Origin: Arachis hypogaea
Taxonomy: Eukaryota > Streptophyta > Magnoliopsida > Fabales > Fabaceae
DNA: 64,000 nt
Direction: 5' to 3'
Assembly: GCF_003086295.3 (NCBI RefSeq)
Contig: NC_092047.1
Coordinates: forward strand, 65,018,054-65,082,053
This document shows positions 22,609 to 32,579 of the stretch, piece after piece (the first letter of the stretch is position 1; each line of letters opens with the position of its first letter). Below the pieces are notes generated by a model, which saw only the letters and a program-made list of their open reading frames with translations, did no database searches and was not told the origin of the DNA. Made by a program: the position numbers and the translations under genes.

Positions 22609-24761
22609 TGATGAGTATTTTGGTGAAAAATAAATTTCTCCCAAAACACACAAATCTAACCGGCAAGTGCACCGGGTCGTATCAAGTAATAAAAACTCAC
22701 GGGAGTGAGGTCGATCCCACAGGGATTGATGGATCAAGCAATTTTAGTGGGTGATTAGTTTAGTCAAGCTGACATTTAGTGAATTGTGTGAAATGTAGCC
22801 AACAGAAAGTAAATTGCAATGAATCTTAAAGATGCAGAAAGTAAAATTGCAAGTAAGTTAAAGAACAAGAAAGTAAAATAGCTGAAACTTAAATTGCAAG
22901 AAAAGTAAATTGCATGAAAAGTAAAGGGGCTGGGGTGTTGGAAATTAAAAAGAGCAATAGATCACGCAACTGGAAATTTAAATTGCAGGAAGAATAAAGG
23001 AAATTGGATGCTGGGAATCAAAACAGAATTGAAATTTTGAAGTGCAGTGAATTAAAAGCAGCAAGAAAAACAAAGAGAAATCTCAGAGGGAGAATGAAAC
23101 AGAACACCTTCAATTCTCCACCCAAGATTCAAAACAAAGAAAATTAAAGAGAGAGCTCTCAAATTCTAGTGCTCCCTAGTGGAGCCAGCCTCCTCACAAA
23201 TATGAAAATGATGCCTTATATAGGCTTTACAAAATGGAAATGAAAATGAAATTAAAAACAAATTACAATTAAATGAAATTCCTATTTTATCTATTTCTTG
23301 TGCCTTTGAGTGATGATCATTTGGGCCCTTGCTCTTGATGGAATTGGGTTGATAAAGGCCTTGGTTGATTGCTCTTGGAGTTTGAAGAGGAACCGAATTG
23401 AACCGGGTTGAGTTTGCAAAAGTTGGACCAAAAGTTGGAGCTAAAGTTAGGCGTCTAACTTTGGCTCCAACTTTTCATAGCAGCCCACAAAACTTGCTGG
23501 TATGAACGTTGGTGCCAACGTTAGGGGTCTAACTTTGACCCTAACGTTGGCCTCCCTTATGCACATTTATGGCGCCAACTTTGTCCTCTTGTCATGTTTC
23601 CAATTTTATGCCCAATATAGACTATCATATATGGTTGGAAAGCTCTGAATGTCAGCTTTCTAACCCACTTGGAATCACTTCAATTGGACATCTACAACTC
23701 AAGTTATGATCATTTGAAGAGGGCATGGTCGCTGGCATTGGTGTGCAGCGTTTGAGGTAACGTTTGCCTCAAACGTTGGCGAAAACGCCAGTTCTGGAGG
23801 CTCAAACGTATTGTCCACCCCATACTATTAAACATTGTTGGAAAGCCCTGGATGTCTACTTTCCAATGCCGTTGGGAGCACATCATTTGGAGCTCTACAG
23901 CTCGAGTTATACTCCGTTGAAGGTGCAGAGGTCAGTTGGCCTCACTGCAGGTTGCCACCATGTTCGTTTATGCACATTGCGGGGCAGTTTTCTCCCTCAA
24001 TTTTAGTGTCCACCATGCAGTGCCATATATGCTTGGAAAGCTCTTGATTCCTACTTTCCAATGCTTCTTGAATCACCTCATTTGGAGCTCTGTAGCTCAA
24101 GTTATTCTTGTTGGAAGTATACCCCTTCAAGTTGTTGTGGTGTGTGGCGCCAACGTTAGCCTCAAAGTTAGGGGGCTAACGTTGGCGCAAACTTTTGCTC
24201 CTTCCCCATTGTAATTCATGTGTCAACGTTAGCCTCCAAGTTAGGGGGCTAACGTTGGTGCAAACGTTGGCTCCTTCCCCATTGTAATTCATGTGCCAAC
24301 GTTAGCCTCCAAGTTAGGGGGCTAACGTTGGGGCTAACTTTTGCTCCTCTTCCTTGAATATTCATGTGCCAACGTTAGCCTCCAAGTTAGGGGTCTAACT
24401 TTGAGGCTAACTTTTCACCCAAAAGTTTTTGCTTCCTGGTTCAACTTATTCCATTGTCCTCTCTTTACTCCTAGCCATTCCTTCTTACTTCACCCTTTCT
24501 CCAAGCCTTCTTCACCTATCATTAATCAACCAAACACATCAAAGCTATGCTCAAAATCATGAGATATTCATTCTTTCATAATATGTGACAATTTTAGCAT
24601 AAAAGCTCATGAAATAGCATGAATTCATACATGGTTGATTAAATCAAAGGAAGCATGAAAATCTACCCACTTGGCTTGCTTATGGCTCAAGAAAGTGCAT
24701 AAAACCTATTGAAAACAAAGGAAAAAGGCATAGAAAAACATGACATGATGACATGTCATCA
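22609..24761 (-). repeat. E4 5' LTR
   Basis: The LTR is 2153 bp, near-identical to the 3' LTR except for about 73 extra bases near 24198-24270, which are one more unit of the AACGTTAGCC / GGCTAACGTT array. The TATA box is complementary to 23215-23222. Confidence 0.92.
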
Positions 24762-24766
24762 GGAAA

Positions 24767-25979
24767 CATACAAAAATGGAAGGAAAGTACAAAACGGAGT
24801 CCTTGAAGAAAATGGCATCCACGCGATCGCATGGACGACGCGATCGCGTGCCAAGCGCGAATCAACAGCGACGCGGCCGTATGACTGACGCGACCGCGTG
24901 CCTTAAGCAGAAAGCATATGACACGGTCGCATGACTGACGCGACCGCGTGGCAAGGAAAAGCTCCGAATGATGCGACCGCGTGACCCACGCGGACGCGTG
25001 ACAGAGGCCACGCACCAGAAATTGCAGAAAATGCTCATTGCGACTTCTGAAGCCCTTTTTGGCCCAAATCCAAGTCCAAAAGGCATAGACCAGAGGTTAT
25101 GAACTGAGGGAATGCATCCATTCAGGGGGGCTCGCAATTTTTACTTTCCATGATTTAGATTTAGTTTAGAGAAAGATTCTCTCTCTCTTTAGGATTAGGA
25201 TTTTTATTCACTTTCAGGATTATCTCTTTTGATCAGGTTCAATATTCCTTTTATTTACCTTTACAAGCTACTTTATGAATCCTTTCATGTCACAGATTAT
25301 TCTTTTATTAATGTTATTTGAGGTATTTCAGTTTAATATTGATTACTCCAATTCATGCTGTTGTTATTTTTACTCTGAAGACATTTTTATTCCAAGTAGA
25401 TTTATTTTTCTCCTTTTGGTCTTGGTTAAGAAATCAGTAACTCAGGAGCTATCTAATTCAACAGCATAATTGATAATTGTTATCTTTGTTAATTGCATTG
25501 AACTTCCATAATCCCAATCTTCTCTTAGGAAATAAATAGGATTCGAAGATCAAACCAATTAATCCTTTGACCTTCCTTTATCTTAGTAAAGGTTAACAAA
25601 GTGGAATTAGGATTCAACCATCATCATCATTGATAAGGATAGCTATGTTAGGACCTCTAATTTCTCATACCTTACCAAGAGTTGCTTTACTGTATTTATC
25701 TATTTTCAATTGCTATTTAATTTACTTGTCATCGAATTACTCGTTCCTCATTCTTGAAACCCCAATTTTACAATCTCCATAACCAATAATAAAAACATAC
25801 TTCCCTGTAGTTCCTTGAGAAGACGACCCGAGGTTTGAATACTCGGTTATCAATTTTAAAGGGGTTTGTTACTTGTGACAACCAAAACTTTTGTAAGAAA
25901 GGTTGATTGCTTGGTTTAGTAACTATACTTACAATGAGAGTTTACTATAACCTCTAAACCATCAATCTCCAGTTCTTTA
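24767..25979 (+). repeat. E3 3' LTR, right part
   Basis: It resumes after the E4 duplication and ends CAGTTCTTTA, where the 5' LTR ends TTCA. The CpG-rich array (about 24820-25012) has about 50 bp more than the 5' LTR copy, another repeat-unit change. Confidence 0.9.
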
Positions 25980-25984
25980 AGGAT

Positions 25985-27201
25985 CAACAAAAGCCTCAAC
26001 AAGGCTTTACTAATGGTGGAAGAAACAGGTTTAACAATAGTAAACCATTTCCATCATCCACTCAGCAACAGACAGAGAATTCTGAGCAGAAGCCATCTAG
26101 CTTAGCAAATATAGTCTCTGATCTATCTAAGGCCACTTTAAGTATCATGAATGAAACAAGATCCTCCATTAGAAATTTGGAGGCACAAGTGGGCCAGCTG
26201 AGTAAAAGGGTCACTGAAATCCCTCCTAGTACTCTCCCAAGCAATATAGAAGAAAATCCAAAGGGAGAATGCAAGGCCATTGAATTGACCATCATGGCCG
26301 AACCTACAGGGGAGGAAGAGGGCGTGAATCCCAATGAGGAAGACCTCTTGGGACGTCCAGTGATCAATAAGGAGCTTCCATCTGAGGAACCAAAGGAATT
26401 TGAGGCTCAACTAGAGACCATAGAGATTTCATTGAACCTCCTTATGCCATCCATGAGCTCTGATGAGTATTCTTCCTCTGAAGAGAATGAAGATGTTACT
26501 GAAGAGCAAGTTTCCAAGTACCTTGGTGCAATCATGAAGCTGAATGCCAAATTATTTGGTAATGAGACTTGGGAAGAAGAACCTCCCTTGCTCACCAATG
26601 AACTAAGTGATCTGGATCAACTGACATTGCCTCAGAAGAAACAGGATCCTGGAAAGTTCTTAATACCTTGTACCATAGGCACAATGACCTTTGAGAATGC
26701 TCTATGTGACCTTGGGTCAGGGATAAACCTCATGCCCTCTCTGTAATGGAGAAACTGGGAACCTTTGAGGTACAAGCTGCCAGAATCTCACTAGAGATGG
26801 CAGACAACTCAAGAAAAGAGGCTTATGGACAAGTAGATGACGTGTTAGTAAAGGTTGAAGACCTTTACATCCCTGCTGATTTCATAATCCAAGATACTGG
26901 GAAGGAAGAGGATGAATCTATCATCCTTGGAAGACCCTTCCTAGCCACAGCAAGAGCTATGATTGATGTGGATAGAGGAGAATTGATCCTTCAATTGAAT
27001 GAGGACAACTTTTTGTTTAAAACTCAAGGATCTCCTTCTGCACCCATGGAGAGGAAGCATGAAAAGCTTCTTTCAGTACAGAGTCAAACAAAGCCCCTAC
27101 AATCAAACTCTAAGTTTGGTGTTGGGAAGCCTCAGCCAAACTCTAAGTTTGGTGTTGAACTCCCATATCCAAACTCTAAGTTTGGTGTTGGGAGTCTATA
27201 A
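25985..27201 (+). pseudogene. gag-pro: E2 gag C-terminus and aspartic protease
   Basis: This continues the frame cut at 9480. It starts with a Q/N-rich segment and a conserved SSIRNLEAQVGQLSKR helix. An acidic linker follows, then a retropepsin-like domain with ALCDLGSGINLMP (active-site Asp in a DLGSG form) and the second-half motif IILGRPFLATARAMIDV. A one-base deletion near 26735 (CCCCTCTC to CCCTCTC compared with E7) shifts the frame. The last 40 codons contain three copies of 'aactctaagtttggtgttg'. Translation stops at 27199-27201 with no RT downstream. Confidence 0.88.
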
Positions 27202-27763
27202 AATTGACCTGATCACCTGTGTGGCTCCATGAGAGCCCACTGTCAAGCTATTGACATTAAAGCTGGCATTAAACGCCAGACACAAGCATTAGACTGGCAT
27301 TTAACGCCACAAACATGCACCATACTGGCGTTCAACGCCAGAAACATGCTACAGACTGGCGTTGAATGCCCAAAACAAGCATGGAAGTGGTGTTTAACGC
27401 CAGAAACATGCTGCAGTCTGGCATTAAACACCAGGATTGCATATATAGGGCGTTTTACATGCCTCAAAGGTGAAGGGATGAGAAATCCTCAAACACCTCA
27501 GGATCTGTGGACCCCACAGGATTTCCTCAGGATCTGTAGACCCCACAGGATCCCCACTTACCTTTCTTCTCTCCTCTTCACACCTTTTCATATCACTCTT
27601 CCCCAAATACCCCTCACCAATCAACTCAATCACTCTTTTCCATCACCCCTTCACCACTCACATCCATCCTCTCTTCCCCAAAAACCCCACCTACCTTTAA
27701 ATTCAAAATAATTTCCACCCAAACCCAACCCTAAATGGCCGAACCCTAACCCCTCCCCACTCC

Positions 27764-27770
27764 TATATAA
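27764..27770 (+). promoter_or_regulatory. Internal TATA box upstream of E2 ORF3
   Basis: TATATAA, about 193 nt before the ORF3 ATG and 330 nt after the palindrome array. E7 has TATATAAA at the equivalent place (complement of 50449-50456). Confidence 0.55.
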
Positions 27771-27887
27771 ACCCCTCATTCCCTCTTCATTTTCACACAA
27801 CACAACCCTCTCTTCACCCCTTGGCCTAAACCAATTCTCTCTCCCTCTCCTCCATTTCTCTTCTTCTTCTACTTCTTTCTCTCTTTT

Positions 27888-27926
27888 TTTGCTCGGAGAC
27901 GAGCAAACATTTTAAGTTTGGTATGG
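27888..27926 (+). promoter_or_regulatory. Hairpin plus polypurine-like motif before E2 ORF3
   Basis: TTTGCTCG, loop GAGA, CGAGCAAA (27888-27907) is a perfect 8-bp stem with a GNRA loop. AAGTTTGGTATGG follows (27915-27927). This copies the layout next to the 3' LTR (30236-30270) with a different stem. Confidence 0.65.
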
Positions 27927-27962
27927 TAAAAAGCATTGCTTTTTGTTTTTCCATAACCATTC

Positions 27963-29114
27963 ATGGCACCAAAGGCCAGAGAAACCTCTAGAAAGAGGAA
28001 AGGGAAGGCAATTGCTTCCACCTCTGAGTCATGGGAGATGGAGAGATTCATCTCTAAGGTCCATCAAGACCACTTCTATGAAGTTGTGGCCAAGAAGAAA
28101 GTGATCCCTGAGGTTCCTTTCAAACTCAAAAAGAATGAGTATTCGGAGATCCGACTTGAGATCCAAAGAAGAGGTTGGGAAGTCCTCACCAACCCCATTC
28201 AACAAGTCCGGATCTTAATGGTTCAAGAGTTTGATACAAACGCATGGGTCACTAGAAACCATGATCAAAGTGTGAACCCAAACCCAAAGATTTGGCTCAC
28301 CATGGTTCGGGGGAAATACTTAGATTTCAGTCCGGAAAATGTAAGGTTGGCGTTCAACCTACCAATGATGGAAGAGAACGCACGCCCCTACACTAGAAGA
28401 GTCAACTTTGATCAAAGGTTGGACCAAGTCCTCATGGACATATGTGTAGAAGGAGCTCAATGGAAAATTGACTCAAAAGGTAAGCCGATTTAACTAAGAA
28501 GGCTTGACCTCAAACCAGTAGCTAGAGGATGGTTGGAGTTCATTCAACGCTCAATCATTCCTAATAGCAACTGGTCTGAAGTTACCATAGACCGGGCCAT
28601 CATGATCCATAGCATCATGATTGGGGAGAAAATGGAAGTTCATGAGATTATACCTCAAGAACTCTACAAGGTGGCTGACAAGTCCTCTAATTTGGCAAGG
28701 TTAGCCTTTCCTCATCTCATTTGCCACCTATACAATTCGGCTGAAATTGACATAGAGGGAGACATCCTCATTGAAGAGGATAAGCCCATCACTAAGAAAA
28801 GGATAGAGCAAATAAGAGAGCATGGACCTCAACATGAGCATGAGGAGATTCTTCACCATGAAATCCCTAAGATGCCTCAAGGGATACACTTTCCTCCACA
28901 GAACTATTGGGAACAAATCAACACTTCCCTAGGTGAATTAAGTTCTAACATGGGACAACTAAGGATGGAGCACCAAGAGTATTCCATCATCCTCCATGAA
29001 ATTAGAGAAGATCAAAGAGCTATGAGGGAGGAACAACAAAGACAAGGAAGAGACATAGAGGAGCTCAAAAGCACCATTGGTTCTTCAAGAAGAGGAAGAC
29101 GCCACCCTCACTAA
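27963..29114 (+). pseudogene. E2 ORF3: putative plant transposon protein
   Basis: This 383-codon frame (MAPKARETSRKRKGKA... to ...SSRRGRRHPH) is interrupted only by TAA at 28491, where E7 has Gln (CAG), so a C-to-T change from CAA is likely. Residues 60-240 carry the WEVLTNP, NVRLAFNLP and LKPVARGWLEFIQ segments of the plant transposon protein domain. The C-terminal 80 residues form a likely coiled coil. The ORF lies in the position once called env-like in Athila but has no signal peptide or transmembrane segment. Confidence 0.83.
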
Positions 29115-30235
29115 GGTGGACTCATTCCTTAATCTCCTTGTCTATTTATTTTACTATTTTTCGCTTACTATGCTTTATGTTTATGTTTTTGTCTTATTAC
29201 ATGATCATTAGTAGTTAAGTGTCTATGCCTTAAAGTTATGAATGTCCTATGAATCCATCACCTTTCTTAAATGAAAAATGTTTTAATTACAAAAGAACAA
29301 GAAGTACATGGTTTTGAATTCATCCTTGAAACTAGTTTAATTATCTTGATGTGGTAACAATACTTTTTGCTTTCAGAATGAATGCTTGAACAGTGCATAT
29401 GTCTTTTGAAGTTGTTATTTAAGAATGTTAAATATGTTGGCTCTTGAAAGAATGATGATAAGGAGAAATGTTATTTGATAATCTGAAAAATCATAAAATT
29501 GATTCTTGAAGCAAGAAAAAGCAGTGAATACAGAAAGCTTGCAGAAAAAAAAAGAAGAAAAAAATAGCGAAAAAAAATAGAAAGAAAAAGAAAAAGCAAG
29601 TAGAAAAAGACAAAAGCTCTTTAAACCAAAAGGCAAGAGCAAAAAGCCAGTAACCCTTAAAAATAAAAGGCAAGGGTAATAAAAAGGATCTAAGACTTTG
29701 AGCATCAGTGGATAAGAGGGCCTAAAGGAATAAAATCCTGGCCTAAGCGGCTAAACCAAGCTGTCCCTAACCATGTGCTTGTGGCGTGAAGGTGTCAAGT
29801 GAAAACTTGAGACTAAGCGGTTAAAGTCAAGGTCCAAAGTAAAAGAAGAGTGTGCTTAAGAACCCTGGACACCTCTAATTGGAGACTTTAGCAAATCTGA
29901 GTCACAATCTGAAAAGGTTCACCCAATTATGTGTCTGTGGCATTTATGTATCCGGTGGTAATACTGGAAAACAAAGTGCTTAGGGCCACGGCCAAGACTC
30001 ATAAAGTAGATGCGTTCAAGAATCAACATACTGAACTAGGAGAATCAATAACACTATCTGAACTCTGAGTTCCTATAGATGCCAATCATTCTGAACTTCA
30101 ATGGATAAAGAGAGATGCCAAAACTATTCAAGAGGCAAAAAGCTACAAGTCCCGCTCATCTGATTGGAGCTATGTTTCATTGATATTTTGGAATTTATAG
30201 TATATTCTCTTCTTTTTATCCTATTTTGATTTTTA
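29115..30235 (+). other. E2 3' untranslated region
   Basis: Non-coding and AT-rich, with an A-rich stretch (29540-29600) that gives spurious minus-strand ORFs. It is homologous to E1 1930-3044 and E7 48013-49109, both reversed. Confidence 0.75.
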
Positions 30236-30270
30236 GTTGCTTGGGGACAAGCAACGTAAGTTTGGTATTG
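30236..30270 (+). promoter_or_regulatory. E2 stem-loop and polypurine tract
   Basis: GTTGCTTG, loop GGGA, CAAGCAAC (30236-30255) is a perfect 8-bp stem with a GNRA tetraloop. GTAAGTTTGGTATTG follows and abuts the LTR at 30271. It would prime plus-strand DNA synthesis. Confidence 0.82.
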
Positions 30271-31333
30271 TGATGAGCGGATAATTTATACGCTTTTTGG
30301 CATTGTTTTTACATAGTTTTTAGTATGATTTAGTTAGTTTTTAGTATATTTTTATTAGTTTTTAATTAAAATTCACATTTCTGGACTTTACTATGAGTTT
30401 GTGTGTTTTTCTGTGATTTCAGGTATTTTCTGGCTGAAATTGAGGGACCTGAGCAAAAGTCAGATTCAGAGGTTGAAGAAGGACTGCAGATGCTGTTGGA
30501 TTCTGACCTTCCTGCACTCAAAGTGGATTTTCTGGAGCTACAGACCTCCAAATTGCGCGCTTCCAATTGCGTTGGAAAGTAGACATCCAGGTCTTTCCAG
30601 AAATATATATCCGTCTATACTTTACTCGAGTTTAGACGACTCAAACTGGCGTTGAACGCCAGTTCCATGTTGCAGTCTGGCTTTCAGCGCCAAAAACAAG
30701 TTGCAAAGTGGAGTTCAACGCCAGAAACACGTTACAAACTGGCGTTCAACTCCAAGAATGACCTCTCCACGTGTAAGCTTCAAGATCAGCCCAAGCACAC
30801 ACCAAGTGGGTCCCGGAAGTGGATTTTTGCATTATTTACTCATTTCTGTAAACCCTAGTAACTAGTTTAGTAAAAATAGGACTTTTTACTATTGTATTTA
30901 CATCTTTGGATTATCTTTTGATCCTTTGATCATGTTTTGGGGGCTGGCCATTCGGCCATGCCTGAACCTTTCACTTATATATTTTTCAACGGTAGAGTTT
31001 CTACACACCATAGATTAAGGTGTGGAGCTCTGCTGTTCCTCAAGGATTAATGCAAAGTACTACTGTTTTTCTATTCAATTCAACTTATTCCGCTTCTGAG
31101 ATATTCATTCGCACTTCAACATGAATGTGATGATCGTGACAAAATCATCATCATTCCCCTATGAACGCGTGCCTGACAACCACTTCCGTTCTACCTTCGA
31201 TTGAATGGATATCTCTTGGATATCTAATACAGGGGACCGAGTCCAAGTTATTAACGTCTTCGTGGTATAAGTTAGAACCCATGGATGGACATTCCTGAGA
31301 TTTGAAAAGTCTAAACCTTGTCTGTGGTATTCC
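30271..31333 (+). repeat. E2 3' LTR, truncated
   Basis: It matches the E2 5' LTR from TGATGAGCGG to 'gtctgtggtattcc' and then switches to the inverted E1 LTR. The last 580 bp or so are missing. The TATA box is mutated to TAAAAATA (30871-30878). The palindrome array is at about 30644-30760. Confidence 0.9.
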
Positions 31334-32579
31334 ATTACTTGGTAACGGTGCTAAAAACTCAATACGCACGTTCATGATCTTATATCTGTTTCACAACTTC
31401 GTACAACTAAGATTACGTGAGTAAGGGTCGATCCCACAGAGATTGTCGGTATGAAGCAAGCTATGGTCATCTTGTAAATCTCAGTTAGGCAGATATTAAA
31501 TTGTATTAAGAGATTATAGTGGATGAAAATTAAAAAAAGATAGGGATACTTATGTAAAACATTGGTGAGAATTTCAGATAAGCGTATAGAGATGCTTTCG
31601 TTCCTCTGATCTCTGCTTTTCTGCTGTCTTCATCCAATCAATCCTACTCCTTTCCATGGCAAGCTTTATGTAGGGCATCACTGTTGTCAATGGCTATATC
31701 CCATCCTACTGTGAAAATGGTCTAATGCGCGGTCACTGCATGGCTAATCATCTATCGGTTCTCGATCATACTGGAATAGGATTTACTATCCTTTTACGTC
31801 TGTCACTACGCCTAGCACTCGCGAGTTTGAAGCTCGTCACAGCCATCCCTTCCTAGATCCTACTCGGAATACCACAGACAAGGTTTAGACTTTTCAGATC
31901 TCAGGAATGTCCATCCATGGGTTCTAACTTATACCACAAAGACGCTAATAACTCGGACTCGGTCCCCTGTATTAGATATCCAAGAGATATCCATTCAATC
32001 GAAGGTAGAACGGAAGTGGTTGTCAGGCACGCGTTCATAGGGGAATGATGATGACTTTGTCACGATCATCACATTCATGTTGAAGTGCGAATGAATATCT
32101 TAAAAGCGGAATAAGTTGAATTGAATAGAAAAATAGTAGTACTTTGCATTAATCCTTGAGGAATAGCAGAGCTCCACACCTTAATCTATGGTGTGTAGAA
32201 ACTCTACCATTGAAAAATACATAAGTGAAAGGTTCAGGCATGGACGAATGGCCAGCCTCCAAAACGTGATCAAAGGATCAAAAGATAATCCAAAGATGTA
32301 AATACAATAGTAAAAAGTCCTATTTATACTAGACTAGCTACTAAGGTTTACAGAAGTAAGTAATTGATGTAGAAATCCACTTTGGGGGCCCACTTGGTGT
32401 GTGCTTGGGCTGAGCTTGAAGTTTACATGTGGAGAGGTCATTCTTGGAGTTGAACGCCAGTTTGTAACGTGTTTCTGGCGTTGAACTCCACTTTGCAACT
32501 TGTTTCTGGCGCTGAACGCCAGACTGCAGCATGGAGCTGGCGTTGAATGCCAGTTTACATCGTCAATCCTTATTCAAAG
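31334..32579 (-). repeat. E1 5' LTR, left part
   Basis: A minus-strand LTR that lacks its last 30-40 bp at 31334 and has an internal gap of about 37 bp near 31410. It is cut at 32579 by E5 (TSD CAAAG 32575-32579) and continues at 39708. The segment faces the E2 3' LTR, forming a large inverted repeat. Confidence 0.88.

Larger units (their letters stand above)
17485..24761 (-). mobile_element. E4: young non-autonomous LTR element with one intact ORF
   Basis: GGAAA at 17480-17484 and 24762-24766 flanks this 7.3-kb element inside the E3 3' LTR. On the minus strand it has 5' LTR 22609-24761, PBS 22585-22602, one long ORF (22429-21305), 1.7 kb of non-coding sequence, PPT and 3' LTR 17485-19564. 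There is no protease, RT or integrase. Its LTRs differ by about a dozen substitutions plus one repeat-unit gain, less than 1 %, so it is among the youngest insertions here. Confidence 0.93.
9481..25979 (+). mobile_element. E3: non-autonomous Athila-like element with a degenerate ORF1 and ORF3
   Basis: E3 is flanked by AGGAT at 9476-9480 and 25980-25984, inside the E2 gag. The order is 5' LTR, three bases, tRNA-Asp PBS, ORF1, hairpin, palindrome array, predicted leader intron, ORF3, secondary and primary PPT, 3' LTR. Without E4 it is about 9.2 kb. It has no protease, RT or integrase. The LTR start (TGATAAA), the PPT (AAGTGTGGGGAG) and ORF3 resemble E8, which has pol, so an E8-like element is a plausible trans donor. 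Its LTRs differ at roughly 30 sites by eye, about 2 %. Confidence 0.9.
27202..27962 (+). other. E2 region upstream of ORF3: palindrome array, TATA, C-rich leader, hairpin
   Basis: Six 'ctggcrttnaacgccag' units at about 33-bp spacing occupy 27263-27434, the same unit as in this element's LTR. A TATA box (27764-27770), a C/T-rich leader and a hairpin plus PPT-like motif (27888-27926) follow. The same order is present in E7 (51144 down to 50262). It reads as an internal promoter for ORF3. Confidence 0.65.
3278..31333 (+). mobile_element. E2: non-autonomous Athila-like element (gag-protease plus ORF3, no pol)
   Basis: E2 runs 5' LTR 3278-6760, PBS 6767-6784, leader, gag-protease (8386-9480 and 25985-27201), palindrome array, internal TATA, ORF3 27963-29114, PPT and a truncated 3' LTR 30271-31333. 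It contains solo LTR S1 and element E3. Removing the inserts leaves about 9.7 kb. No RT, RNase H or integrase sequence lies between protease and ORF3, exactly as in E7, so pol loss predates both copies. The 5-bp flank ATCCC (3273-3277) has no right partner because the 3' LTR end is deleted. Confidence 0.88.

Noticed and set aside
27263..27434. Regularly spaced palindromic repeats that resemble a CRISPR array
   Set aside because: The units vary, lie in LTRs and LTR elements of a plant genome, and have no cas genes; they are retroelement repeats.
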